64,000 nt of DNA from Mycobacterium botniense (GTDB taxonomy: Bacteria; Actinomycetota; Actinomycetes; Mycobacteriales; Mycobacteriaceae). The notes beneath the pieces are model-generated. The model searched no databases and was not told the origin of the DNA. It saw nothing but the letters and a program-made list of their open reading frames with translations. The position numbers and the translations under genes are program-made. Position 1 is the first letter of the stretch. Every line of letters starts with the position of its first letter. The stretch is from contig NZ_BLKW01000004.1 in assembly GCF_010723305.1 (NCBI RefSeq), positions 124,001 through 188,000 on the forward strand, in the 5' to 3' direction. Positions 50,491 through 60,531 of the stretch are shown here, piece by piece.

Positions 50491-50535
50491 GGATGCGGGC
50501 CGCTGAGCGGCCCGACCAGCAGCCGGGTGACTCGC
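50485..50535 (+). repeat. Dispersed GC-rich hairpin repeat between mfd and mazG
   Basis: GATGCGGGCCGCTGAGCGGC forms a strong hairpin (CGGGCCGC with GCGGCCCG) and continues with CCAGCAGCCGGGTGAC, shared with the copy upstream of glpR. Its start lines up with the start of the 57-bp tandem repeat units. Confidence 0.55.
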
Positions 50536-50562
50536 CGGTGCCGAGTGAGGAGCGACTAGCAC

Positions 50563-51750
50563 GTGACTGTGGTCTTGGTCGATCCCCGCCGCCCGTCGTT
50601 GGTACCGGTTGAAGCCATCGAACTACTCCGCGGCGACGTGCAGTACACCGAGGAAATGCCGGTCGCGGTGCCCTGGTCGCTGCCGGCGGCGCGGCCAGTG
50701 CATGCTGGTGACGACGCCCCGGTGCTGTTGTCCTCCGATCCCGACCACCCCGCTGTGAGGACCCGGCTGGCCGGTGGGGAGCGGCTGATTTCGGCGCCTG
50801 GCCGGCAACCCGGGGAGCGACTCGTCGATGCGGTCGCAATGATGGACAAGTTGCGCACCTCCGGCCCGTGGGAAAGCGAACAGACCCACGACTCGTTGCG
50901 CCGCTATCTGTTGGAGGAGACCTACGAGCTTTTCGACGCAGTCCGCCGCGGCAATGCTGACGAGCTGCGCGAGGAACTCGGTGATGTGTTGTTGCAGGTG
51001 CTTTTCCATGCTCGTATCGCCGAAGAGGCGCCGCAGCACCCGTTCACCATTGATGACGTCGCCGACACGCTGGTGCGAAAGTTGACCAACCGGGTACCCG
51101 CAGTACTTGCCGGCGAAGAGATTTCGCTTGACGAGCAGTTGGCGCAATGGGAGAAAGCCAAGGCCGTCGAAAATGCGCGAAAGTCGCGAACTTCGGTGAT
51201 GGACGGTGTTTCTACCGGACAACCAGCATTGGCTTTGGCGCAGAAGGTGATCCAGCGAGCTAATAAAGCCGGCGTGCCAGCCGATTTGATACCGCCCGAG
51301 ATCACCTCGATCACCGTATCGGCTGATGGCGATGCGGAGAATACTTTGCGCACAGCGGTTTTGGAGTTCATGGAGTGTGTCCGTAGCACGGAGAAGGCTA
51401 TAGCGGCTGAGCGCCGTGGTGAGGATGTTCCCGAAGAACTCGACGTCACTCCGCTCGGGGCCATCAGCGAGGAAGAGTGGCGGGCCTACTGGCCGCCTGC
51501 GGTGGAGGAGCCGGTCACCGAAGTACAGATCGACGAAGCCCTCGAACCGCCGGACGTTCAGGCCGGCGAATCCGTGGAGCCGGTCGCCGAGGTGGGGGCG
51601 CAGCCCGTCCCTCCAGCAGAATCCCCAACCGGCGACGCAGGTGATGCCCAGGGTCCGGCGCAGTCCGCAGACGAGGCGGTGGCCCAGATGAGCACACCGG
51701 GTGCGCCGCCGGCGCAGACGCCGGCAGATGCGCCGGGCAACCCGCCCTGA
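50563..51750 (+). CDS. mazG: Nucleoside triphosphate pyrophosphohydrolase MazG, with C-terminal extension
   Basis: This 395-residue enzyme hydrolyses NTPs and oxidised dNTPs. The all-alpha MazG domain carries the EExxE...ExxD metal motif (LEETYELFDAVRRGNADELREELGDVLLQVLFHARIAEE, about residues 124-162). The N-terminal 90 residues are mycobacterium-specific. The last 75 or so residues are rich in Pro, Glu and Ala and look disordered; the M. tuberculosis protein, about 325 residues, lacks this tail. The GTG start follows a GAGGAG-like site. It lies 72 bp behind mfd. Confidence 0.9.
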   Translation: MTVVLVDPRRPSLVPVEAIELLRGDVQYTEEMPVAVPWSLPAARPVHAGDDAPVLLSSDPDHPAVRTRLAGGERLISAPGRQPGERLVDAVAMMDKLRTSGPWESEQTHDSLRRYLLEETYELFDAVRRGNADELREELGDVLLQVLFHARIAEEAPQHPFTIDDVADTLVRKLTNRVPAVLAGEEISLDEQLAQWEKAKAVENARKSRTSVMDGVSTGQPALALAQKVIQRANKAGVPADLIPPEITSITVSADGDAENTLRTAVLEFMECVRSTEKAIAAERRGEDVPEELDVTPLGAISEEEWRAYWPPAVEEPVTEVQIDEALEPPDVQAGESVEPVAEVGAQPVPPAESPTGDAGDAQGPAQSADEAVAQMSTPGAPPAQTPADAPGNPP

Positions 51751-51782
51751 CCGGGCGCTGGTCACACCCGCAACGCCGGGCG

Positions 51783-52682
51783 CTACCCCGGTTGGCCGGG
51801 GGCGTGTCCCGATATCCGTGCTGATGCGCCGGCGGGGCGGCGCAAAAACAGCGGCAGCACGATGATCAGGTAGGCGAACCACACCCCGAACCGCAGCACG
51901 GTAGGTGTCGGGGTGATGCTGAATACGCCCCGGATGAGCTGCCCATACCACGACGACCAGTCGAACCACATGCTGGCGTCGAATGCCCGGGTGTGCGCGC
52001 CGGGAAGCCACCCCACCTTCTGCAAGGCGCCGACACCCGAAGCGAGGATTCCGGCCGCGACAAGCACCAGAAAAGCACCGGTATAGGTGAAGAATGTGCT
52101 CAGATTGAGATGGATCACGCCGGCGTACATCCCGTAGGCGATCAGGGCCGCCGCCCCCGCACCGAGGACCAGGCCGGTCAGCGGCCACGCTGTGTCGGCT
52201 TTAGCGAACCCCACCATGAACAGTGCGGTCTCGATGCCTTCCCGGCCCACGGCCAGGAACGCCAGTAGCAGCACCGCCAGCGAACCCGCCTGTAAGGCGC
52301 GCGCCATCTCGTCGCGCAATTCCCCGGACAGGCCCGCGGCGGCTTTCTTCATCCACAGCACCATCGTGGTGACGATGCTGACGGCGGCCAGCGACGCCAC
52401 GCCGCCGATCGCCTCGGCGGCCCGGTCGCTGACCGTGTATGCGGTGAACTGAATCGTCAGGAAAACACCGATGGTGACGGCGATGGCAGCAGCGACACCC
52501 AGCCACACCCATTTAACCGCGTCATAGCGGTTCGACCGGATCAGGAACGCGACCAGAATCGTCACGACGATGGCGCTCTCAAGACCCTCGCGCAAACCGA
52601 TCACACCGCTGCCGAGCAACTGCGACGGAATGCTCGCAGCACTGGCCGCGAGGCACGCCGGAAGGTTGGCTACCACTGTCAC
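51783..52682 (-). CDS. FTR1/EfeU-type iron permease
   Basis: This 299-residue polytopic membrane protein of the FTR1 family transports iron. The two hallmark REGLE motifs are present: LREGLESAIVV in the first transmembrane helix and VGREGIETALF in the fourth. Seven hydrophobic segments can be counted. EfeO and EfeB partners are not adjacent, so it is a stand-alone permease in this locus. It lies between mazG and lpqU, which are direct neighbours in M. tuberculosis. Two degenerate iron-box-like motifs lie upstream. Confidence 0.9.
   Translation of the reverse strand: MTVVANLPACLAASAASIPSQLLGSGVIGLREGLESAIVVTILVAFLIRSNRYDAVKWVWLGVAAAIAVTIGVFLTIQFTAYTVSDRAAEAIGGVASLAAVSIVTTMVLWMKKAAAGLSGELRDEMARALQAGSLAVLLLAFLAVGREGIETALFMVGFAKADTAWPLTGLVLGAGAAALIAYGMYAGVIHLNLSTFFTYTGAFLVLVAAGILASGVGALQKVGWLPGAHTRAFDASMWFDWSSWYGQLIRGVFSITPTPTVLRFGVWFAYLIIVLPLFLRRPAGASARISGHAPGQPG
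51786..51801. terminator. Candidate terminator hairpin at the mazG/FTR1 junction
   Basis: CCCCGG-TTGG-CCGGGG is a perfect 6-bp all-GC stem with a four-base loop located where the convergent mazG and FTR1 genes end. It overlaps the last codons of the FTR1 gene. No T-run follows. Confidence 0.4.
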
Positions 52683-52726
52683 AAACGTGTCTGCTCCGTC
52701 ATTTGGCGGTCATGTCGCGCGCTTGT

Positions 52727-52760
52727 TTAGGCTTGCTAGAGCCGGTTTGGGCTCACCTTA
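52727..52760 (-). promoter_or_regulatory. Possible IdeR iron boxes upstream of the FTR1 gene
   Basis: Two overlapping 19-bp windows (52727-52745 and 52742-52760) match the IdeR consensus TTAGGTTAGSCTAACCTAA at about 10 and 12 of 19 positions by eye (TTAGGC...; ...GGGCTCACCTTA). They lie 45-78 bp before the permease start. The match is modest; the iron-transport context is the main argument. Confidence 0.35.
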
Positions 52761-52867
52761 TCAATGGCGGAGCAGGGTCGGTAAACCTCGGTGAGCCGGC
52801 CCGAACACGCACAGCAGGGTGGGAAACCATGCGACGATGGTGGGGTAACCAAGACAGCTGAGGGAGT

Positions 52868-53602
52868 GTGGTGTCGCCGGTGCGGTGGTTGCGGGCGGTT
52901 GCTGTCGTGGGGGCGACGGCGCTGCTGCTGTCATCCAGTTGCACCTGGCAGCTCGACGCTTTCATCCCCGAAGGGGTGCCCCCGCCGGCGGGGGATCCAG
53001 TGCCGCCGGTGGACACGCATGTGAAGGGCCGGCCCGCCGACCAGCTGCACGACTGGGCCGCGCGGCGCGCCCCGGCGCTGGGCATCCCGCTCATCGCACT
53101 GGAAGCGTACGCGTATGCGGCCCGCGTCGCCGAGGTGGAGAACCCGAAATGCCATCTGGCGTGGACCACCTTGGCCGGCATCGGGGAGGTGGAGAGTCAC
53201 CACGGGACCTATCACCACGCGACGATTGCGCCCAACGGTGATGTCCGTCCGCCGATTCGCGGAGTTCGCCTCGACGGCAGCGGAGGCACCTTGCACATCG
53301 TCGACAGCGATGAGGGCGGCATGGACGGCGATTCGGGTGCGGACCGGGCGATGGGGCCGATGCAGTTCATCCCGGAGACCTGGCGTTTGTACGGGGTGGA
53401 CGCCCACAACGACGGAGTCTCCAGTGTCGACAACATCGACGACGCCGCACTGTCGGCAGCGGGCTATTTGTGCTGGCGCGGAAAAGACCTCGCGACACCG
53501 CGAGGCTGGATAACCGCGCTGCGCGCCTACAACAATTCCGGTCCCTATGCGCGTGCTGTCCGCGACTGGGCCACCGCCTACGCGGCGGGTCACCCGCTCT
53601 GA
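52868..53602 (+). CDS. lpqU: Lipoprotein LpqU, lytic transglycosylase-like
   Basis: This 244-residue exported protein has a signal sequence ending LLLSSSCTW (a lipobox-like cysteine, atypical at -3 to -1) and an SLT_2/MltB-type lysozyme fold. Evidence is the catalytic glutamate in IGEVESHHG near residue 103, then GADRAMGPMQFIPETW and ALRAYNNSGPYARAV. It probably trims peptidoglycan. The true start could be GTG 52868 or GTG 52871. It is placed before eno as in M. tuberculosis (Rv1022). Confidence 0.88.
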   Translation: MVSPVRWLRAVAVVGATALLLSSSCTWQLDAFIPEGVPPPAGDPVPPVDTHVKGRPADQLHDWAARRAPALGIPLIALEAYAYAARVAEVENPKCHLAWTTLAGIGEVESHHGTYHHATIAPNGDVRPPIRGVRLDGSGGTLHIVDSDEGGMDGDSGADRAMGPMQFIPETWRLYGVDAHNDGVSSVDNIDDAALSAAGYLCWRGKDLATPRGWITALRAYNNSGPYARAVRDWATAYAAGHPL

Positions 53603-53640
53603 AACCAGCGCGGTGCTGCCGCGGCATTAGGCTATCGGCA

Positions 53641-55001
<1,361 letters not shown>

Positions 55002-55035
55002 CCTGGCAAGCAACGAGAAAACCTCTTGGATTCAG

Positions 55036-55695
55036 ATGCCCGAGGGAAAACGACCGGACCCGAAGCCGCGTTCCCCGGCCTCGCGGCCGGGCAAGGCCGG
55101 GGAGGCGGCCGGGGGTCCGCGGCGCACGTCGCTGCGGGCCCGGGGTGCCCGCAATGTGCGCGCCCTGACTGAGCCGGTTGTCGAACCCATCAGGCGCTCC
55201 ATCGCCGAGTCGGCCGCGCAGCGCTCTGAGCAGCGGCTTGGATTGACCGCGCGGCGGGCCGCGGTGCTGGCCGCGATTGTGTGCGTTCTAACGCTCACCA
55301 TCGCCGGCCCGGTGCGCACCTACTTCGCGCAGCGCACCGAGATGAGCCAGTTGGCTGCGACGGAATCTGCCCTGCGCCGGCAGATCGCCGATCTCGAGCA
55401 GCAGAAGGCCAAGCTCGCGGACCCTGCATACATTGCCGCACAGGCGCGTGAGCGCCTCGGCTTCGTCAAGCCGGGTGACATTCCCTATCAGGTGCAGCTC
55501 CCGCCGACAGCGGCGTTGGCCGCGCAACCGCCATCCGAGGCGACGACTGCCAAATCCTCCGATCCTTGGTACACCGCGCTATGGCATACCATCGCCGACA
55601 CCCCGCACGGCGCGCCCTCGCCCAGCCCTGCGGCGCCGTCACTGGCACCCGGGGCGTCCACCGCACCGGCCGGCCCCGCGTCACCCGGTGGTTGA
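55036..55695 (+). CDS. FtsB/DivIC-type septum formation protein (Rv1024-like)
   Basis: This 219-residue protein has a long basic cytoplasmic N-terminus rich in Pro, Arg and Ser, a single transmembrane helix near residues 75-97 (AAVLAAIVCVLTLTIAGPV) and a coiled coil (EMSQLAATESALRRQIADLEQQKAKLADPAYI). A conserved ARERLGFVKPGD segment and a Pro/Ala-rich tail follow. This is the DivIC/FtsB layout, part of the FtsQBL divisome complex. The ATG at 55036 is chosen as in M. tuberculosis. Its last 8 bp overlap the DUF501 gene. Confidence 0.9.
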   Translation: MPEGKRPDPKPRSPASRPGKAGEAAGGPRRTSLRARGARNVRALTEPVVEPIRRSIAESAAQRSEQRLGLTARRAAVLAAIVCVLTLTIAGPVRTYFAQRTEMSQLAATESALRRQIADLEQQKAKLADPAYIAAQARERLGFVKPGDIPYQVQLPPTAALAAQPPSEATTAKSSDPWYTALWHTIADTPHGAPSPSPAAPSLAPGASTAPAGPASPGG

Positions 55696-56179
55696 CCGTG
55701 CTGATCTGGAAACGGTGGCCCGCCAGCTCGGTCGCGAGCCCCGCGGTGTGCTTGAGATCGCCTACCGATGCCCCAACGGAGAACCTGGTGTGGTGAAAAC
55801 GGCGCCGAAACTGCCTGACGGCACACGGTTTCCGACACTGTACTATCTGACGCACCCGGTGCTGACCGCCGCCGCGGGCAGGCTGGAATCCGCGGGGGTC
55901 ATGCGTGAGATGACTGAGCGGTTGCGGCGCGACCCCGTACTGGCGGCCGCCTATCGCAAGGCCCACGAGTCGTATCTGGCCGAACGTGACGCCATCGAGC
56001 CGCTCGGAACGCGCATCTCGGCCGGCGGTATGCCCGACCGAGTCAAGTGCTTGCACGTGCTGATCGCGCATTCGCTGGCCAAGGGTCGGGGCGTCAATCC
56101 TCTCGGCGATGAGGCTCTGGCGATGCTGGCGGACGAGCCGGCCATGGCCGGAATCTTGGTGCCGGGGCAGTGGCGATGA
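55688..56179 (+). CDS. DUF501 protein (Rv1025-like)
   Basis: This 163-residue protein contains the DUF501 hallmarks RQLGREPRGVLEIAYRCPNG, TRFPTLYYLTHP, GGMPDRVKCLHVLIAHSLAKG and NPLGDEA. The His and Cys residues in the third motif look like a conserved active or metal site. GTG 55688 overlaps the ftsB stop by 8 bp; the longer ORF upstream in the same frame is the shadow of ftsB. No function is established, but linkage with eno, ftsB and ppx is widely kept in Actinobacteria. Confidence 0.9.
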   Translation: MVDRADLETVARQLGREPRGVLEIAYRCPNGEPGVVKTAPKLPDGTRFPTLYYLTHPVLTAAAGRLESAGVMREMTERLRRDPVLAAAYRKAHESYLAERDAIEPLGTRISAGGMPDRVKCLHVLIAHSLAKGRGVNPLGDEALAMLADEPAMAGILVPGQWR

Positions 56180-56231
56180 GCCGTGCCGGCGCCGACGGTG
56201 ACGATGCCACCGGGATTGGGGAGCAACGCAC

Positions 56232-57179
56232 GTGAGCAGAGTCGCTGCGATCGACTGCGGCACCAACTCGATCAGGCTGCTGATCGCCGACACGGTCAAC
56301 GGGCACCTGCGGGATGTGCACCGCGAAATGCGGATCGTGCGTCTGGGGCAGGGTGTTGATGCCACCGGCGAGTTCGCGGGCGACGCCCTGGCCCGGACGC
56401 GCACTGCGCTGCTCGACTACGCCCGCCTGTGCCGGGATTTGGGTGCCGAGCGGCTCCGGATGGTTGCCACGTCCGCCGCCCGCGACGTGGCCAACCGTGA
56501 TGTCTTCTTCGCGATGACCGCTGACGTGTTGAGCGCGGTCGCACCGGGCGCGGTGGCGGAGGTGATCTCCGGCGCCGAGGAGGCCCAACTATCATTCCGC
56601 GGCGCTGTCAACGAACTAGATTCTGCCGGTGCACCTTTCGTTGTCGTCGACTTAGGCGGCGGCTCCACCGAGATCGTACTCGGCGGAGCCGATGGGGTGC
56701 GGGCGAGTTACTCGGCGGATATCGGTTGTGTGCGGCTCACCGAACGCTGTCTGCACTCTGACCCGCCCACCTCGGCCGAGCTAGCTTCAGCCCGCCGGGT
56801 AGTTCGTGAATGGCTCAGCGCAGCGCTGCGCACGGTGCCCGTCGAAGAGGCCCGCACCTGGGTGGGCGTGGCCGGCACGATGACCACGCTCGCCGCGCTG
56901 GCACAGAACATGACGACCTATGACTCGGCGGCCATACATCTTTCGCGAGTCGGCGACACCGAATTACAGGCGGTCTGCGACAGGCTGATCGGTATGAAAC
57001 GAGCGCAGCGCGCCGCGCTGGGACCGATGCACGCGGGCCGTGCCGACGTGATCGGCGCCGGTGCCATCATCGTGCAAGAGCTGGCCCACGAACTGCGTCA
57101 GCGCGCCGGCATCACCGAGCTCACCGTCAGCGAACACGACATCCTCGACGGTATCGCGCTGTCAATCGCCGGGGTGTGA
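56232..57179 (+). CDS. ppx2: Exopolyphosphatase/GppA family protein (PPX2, Rv1026-like)
   Basis: This 315-residue ASKHA-fold phosphatase has the phosphate-binding loop IDCGTNSIRLLI at the start and the second nucleotide loop VVDLGGGSTEIVLG near residue 140. It hydrolyses inorganic polyphosphate or pppGpp. It lacks the C-terminal HD-like domain of E. coli PPX and GppA, as does Rv1026. The GTG at 56232 is used. It is the last gene of the plus-strand run and converges with kdpE. Confidence 0.92.
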   Translation: MSRVAAIDCGTNSIRLLIADTVNGHLRDVHREMRIVRLGQGVDATGEFAGDALARTRTALLDYARLCRDLGAERLRMVATSAARDVANRDVFFAMTADVLSAVAPGAVAEVISGAEEAQLSFRGAVNELDSAGAPFVVVDLGGGSTEIVLGGADGVRASYSADIGCVRLTERCLHSDPPTSAELASARRVVREWLSAALRTVPVEEARTWVGVAGTMTTLAALAQNMTTYDSAAIHLSRVGDTELQAVCDRLIGMKRAQRAALGPMHAGRADVIGAGAIIVQELAHELRQRAGITELTVSEHDILDGIALSIAGV

Positions 57180-57218
57180 CGATCAGCTGTGGGTTGTCAG
57201 TCCAAGGCGGGCACAACA

Positions 57219-57244
57219 CGGGCCGCACGGAGCTTGCCGGCCCG
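57219..57244. terminator. Candidate terminator between ppx2 and kdpE
   Basis: CGGGCCG and CGGCCCG form a 7-bp stem with a 12-base loop in the 68-bp gap between the convergent genes. GTTTC follows on the plus strand. Confidence 0.45.
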
Positions 57245-57247
57245 GTT

Positions 57248-57928
57248 TCACGCTTCGAAGCGGTAACCCATCCCCGCTTCGGTCAAAAGATGTTTGGGAT
57301 GAGAGGGGTCGTTTTCGAGTTTGCGCCGCAGCTGCGCCAGATACACACGCAGATAATGGGTTTCTTTGGCGTAGGCCGGGCCCCACACCTCCTTGAGGAG
57401 CTCCTCGCGGCCCACCAGCTTGCCGCGGTTGCGGGCCAGCACCTCGAGCATCCCCCATTCGGTCGGTGTCAGGTGAACGTCAACACCGTTTTTGGTGACC
57501 TTCTTGGCGGCCAAATCAACCGTGAATGAATCCGTTTCGATCACCGGCTGGTCGGTTTCAGCGGCGGCGGTGTAGCGACGCACCGCGGCGCGTAGCCGGG
57601 CCAAAAACTCGTCCATCCCGAACGGTTTGGTGACGTAGTCGTCGGCCCCGGCGTCGAGTGCCTCGACCTTATCCGCGGAGTCGGTACGCGCCGAGAGCAC
57701 GATCACCGGCGCGGTCAGCCAGCCGCGCAGCCCGGCCAGCACGTCGATACCGGACATATCGGGCAGACCGAGATCGAGAATGACCACATCGGGGCGGTGT
57801 TCGGTGGCCGCGCGCAGCGCACCGGCGCCGGTGGCCGCGGTGATGACCTCATATCCGCGCACCGAGAGGTTGATCCGAAGCGCACGCAGGATGTGCGGCT
57901 CGTCGTCGATGACCAACACCCGAGTCAC
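57248..57928 (-). CDS. kdpE: Response regulator KdpE
   Basis: This 226-residue OmpR-type regulator has a receiver domain with DDE at residues 8-10 and phospho-acceptor Asp52 (VVILDLGLPDMSG), and a winged-helix C-terminal domain (LTPTEWGMLEVLARNRGKLV) ending AGMGYRFEA. It activates the Kdp potassium-uptake operon when phosphorylated by KdpD. GTG 57928 gives the M. tuberculosis length; the 51-residue extension in the longer ORF is spurious. It is the last gene of the kdpABCDE run, 49 bp behind kdpD. Confidence 0.95.
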   Translation of the reverse strand: MTRVLVIDDEPHILRALRINLSVRGYEVITAATGAGALRAATEHRPDVVILDLGLPDMSGIDVLAGLRGWLTAPVIVLSARTDSADKVEALDAGADDYVTKPFGMDEFLARLRAAVRRYTAAAETDQPVIETDSFTVDLAAKKVTKNGVDVHLTPTEWGMLEVLARNRGKLVGREELLKEVWGPAYAKETHYLRVYLAQLRRKLENDPSHPKHLLTEAGMGYRFEA

Positions 57929-57977
57929 TTGCGCTGCTCCTCGCCGTCGCTGCGCTGTGCATCGGTGCCGGCGCGGG

Positions 57978-60524
57978 TCATCGGTTCCCCTGTGGGGCAG
58001 CCAAATCCACCACCACGGTGAGTCCGCCCCCGGGTGTGTCGGTCGCCTGGATGGTGCCGCCCATCGCTTCGACGAAACCACGTGCCACCGACAATCCGAG
58101 GCCCGCGCCGGCGGTGTTGTCCTGATCGCCGAGCCGCTGAAACGCTTCGAAGAGCTGTTCCTCGGTGCCGCGCGGGACGCCGCGGCCCTCGTCGATGACG
58201 TTGATCAGCACCCGATCGCCCACCCGACCGGCGTTGACGCGGACAATAGAGTCCGGTGCGTAGCGCAGTGCGTTATCGATCAGATTGGCCAGCACCCGTT
58301 CCAGCAGCCCGGGATCGGCCAGCACCACCGCGCCGCCGACGTCGACCTTGACGCGGTCGATACCGGACTGGAAAAACCCGGTGGCGCCGCGGCCGATGCT
58401 GACCAGCGCGCGTTGCACCGTTTCTTCCAGGTAGACGAGTTGCAGTTGCGGGCGGACCACGCCCGCTGCCAGCCGTGACGAATCGAGCAGGTTACCCACC
58501 AACGCGGTGAGCTGGTCGATCGACTCTTCGATGGTGGCGAGCAACTCGGCGGTGTCTTCGGCGGAGAAGTCGATGTCCTCGGCGCGCAGACTCGATACCG
58601 CAACCTTGGCGGCCGCCAGCGGAGTACGCAGGTCATGGCTGACCGCGGACAGCAGCGACCGGCGCAGCTTGTCGGCCTGTCCGATCGCCTCGGCCCGGCT
58701 GGCCTCCTCGGCCAGTTCGCGCTGCCGGACCAGGCCCGCGGCCTGCTTAGCCACCGCGGACAGTACCCGGCGGTCACGGGCCGGCAACGTCTTACCGGCC
58801 ATCAGCATCCAGAACTCGTCGTCGCCGACCTCGATTGCAGTGTCTGCACGATCAACTGTTGTGCAAGGGTTTTCGCCGACACTGGCGACGACGTGGCTGC
58901 CGTCGGCAGTTTCACGCAGCATGCTGACCGCGCGTTGGGAGTAAGTCTCACGCACCCGTTCGAGCAGTGTCTCCAGGTCCGCGCCGCGCAGTACTGACCC
59001 GGCGAACAGTGTCAGCAGTTCGGCTTCCTGGGTCGCGCGTCCGGCTTCCCGGGCACGTTTGGCGGCGCCGTCGACGAGAACCGCGACCGCGATTGCGACC
59101 ACCAGAAGCACTAGTTCGGTGACGGCGGCGTCGGGTTCGGCGATGGTGAAGGTGTGCCGCGGATCGGTGAGGAAATAGTTCAGCAGCAGGCTGGATAACA
59201 CCGCCGACAGGGCGGCGGGGGCGACGCCGCCGAGCAAGGCCACCAGCAGCACTCCGACGAAGAACAGCGCGCTTTCTCCGCTGGTGTTCAGCAGCGGGTC
59301 CAGAAAGGCCAGGGTTACTGCGCAGAGTGCGGACGGGACGACAATCGCCGCCAGCCAGGACGCCGCTCGGCGTTGGCGAGGTGAGATTGACCCTGCCTGA
59401 AAACCCCGTTTGGACTCCTCATGGGTCACGATGTGCACGTCGATCTTGCCGGACCGCTGCACCACGGTGGCGCCGATACCTTCGTCGAAGATGCGTGCCC
59501 ACCGCGAACGCCGTGAGGTGCCGATCACGAGCTGGGTGGCGTTCATCTCGCGGGCGAAATCCAGCAGAGCCGTGGGTACGTCGTCGCCGACCACAATGTG
59601 CAGGGACGCGTTCAGACTGTTCGCCAGCTCGCGGATTTTGCCCATCCGCGCCGCGGGGACACCGGAGAGTCCGTCGCCGCGTAACACGTGCACGACCATC
59701 AGCTCAGCGCTGGCCTTAGACGCGATGCGGGACGCTCGCCGTACCAGTGTCTCTGACTCCGGTCCGCCGGTGACCGCCACCACGACCCGTTCGCGGGCCT
59801 CCCAGGTGTCGGTGATTTTTTTGTCCGCACGGTATTTGGCCAGCGCCGTGTCGACCTGGTCGGCCAGCCACAGCAGCGCTAATTCCCTTAGGGCCGTCAG
59901 GTTTCCGCTGCGGAAGTAGTTAGAGAGCGCAGCGTCGATCTTTTCGGGTGCGTAGACATTTCCATGGGATAGCCTGCGGCGCAAAGCTTCCGGTGTGATG
60001 TCGATAAGTTCGACTTGAGACGCTTGCCGTACGACCGAATCAGGCACCGTTTCCCGTTGCTCAATCCCGGTGATTTGGGTGACGACGTCGTTGAGGCTCT
60101 CCAGATGCTGGATGTTCACGGTGGAGATCACGGTGATGCCCGCGTCGAGAAGCTCTTCGACGTCTTGCCAGCGTTTGTGGTTTTTGCTACCGGGGACGTT
60201 GGTGTGGGCGAGTTCATCGACCAGGACCACTTGCGGACGGCGCGCCAGCACCGCCGCGACATCCAGTTCGGGAAAGCGGCTGCCACGGTATTCGATGTAG
60301 CGGGGCGGGATGACCTCGATACCGTCGAGCAGTTCGGCGGTTTTGCGGCGACCGTGGGTCTCCACCACACCCGCCACCACATCGGTGCCGCGTTCCAGCC
60401 GCCGATGTGCTTCGCCGAGCATGGCGTAGGTTTTGCCGACACCGGGGGCTGCGCCGAGGTAGATGCGCAGCTCCCCGCGTTTACGCGGGTGGTCGACAGA
60501 GCTCACGTGAACATCATCCACCAC
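57978..60524 (-). CDS. kdpD: Osmosensitive K+ sensor histidine kinase KdpD
   Basis: This 848-residue kinase has an N-terminal KdpD domain with a Walker-like loop (LGAAPGVGKTYAML, about residues 23-36), a universal-stress-protein domain (about 250-370), four closely spaced transmembrane helices (about 395-495), a GAF-like segment, and a kinase core with phospho-acceptor His630 (SHDLRTPLA). The ATPase motifs are NLIDNALRYAP and GLGLSVARG. It senses low K+ or osmotic stress. It starts 7 bp after kdpC, so it is made with the pump subunits. Confidence 0.95.
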   Translation of the reverse strand: MVDDVHVSSVDHPRKRGELRIYLGAAPGVGKTYAMLGEAHRRLERGTDVVAGVVETHGRRKTAELLDGIEVIPPRYIEYRGSRFPELDVAAVLARRPQVVLVDELAHTNVPGSKNHKRWQDVEELLDAGITVISTVNIQHLESLNDVVTQITGIEQRETVPDSVVRQASQVELIDITPEALRRRLSHGNVYAPEKIDAALSNYFRSGNLTALRELALLWLADQVDTALAKYRADKKITDTWEARERVVVAVTGGPESETLVRRASRIASKASAELMVVHVLRGDGLSGVPAARMGKIRELANSLNASLHIVVGDDVPTALLDFAREMNATQLVIGTSRRSRWARIFDEGIGATVVQRSGKIDVHIVTHEESKRGFQAGSISPRQRRAASWLAAIVVPSALCAVTLAFLDPLLNTSGESALFFVGVLLVALLGGVAPAALSAVLSSLLLNYFLTDPRHTFTIAEPDAAVTELVLLVVAIAVAVLVDGAAKRAREAGRATQEAELLTLFAGSVLRGADLETLLERVRETYSQRAVSMLRETADGSHVVASVGENPCTTVDRADTAIEVGDDEFWMLMAGKTLPARDRRVLSAVAKQAAGLVRQRELAEEASRAEAIGQADKLRRSLLSAVSHDLRTPLAAAKVAVSSLRAEDIDFSAEDTAELLATIEESIDQLTALVGNLLDSSRLAAGVVRPQLQLVYLEETVQRALVSIGRGATGFFQSGIDRVKVDVGGAVVLADPGLLERVLANLIDNALRYAPDSIVRVNAGRVGDRVLINVIDEGRGVPRGTEEQLFEAFQRLGDQDNTAGAGLGLSVARGFVEAMGGTIQATDTPGGGLTVVVDLAAPQGNR

Positions 60525-60531
60525 GCGCGGG

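Noticed and set aside
50623..52188. 521-residue minus-strand frame over mazG and the FTR1 gene
   Set aside because: It is antisense to two well-supported genes and shows no recognisable domain; GC-rich third positions keep it open.
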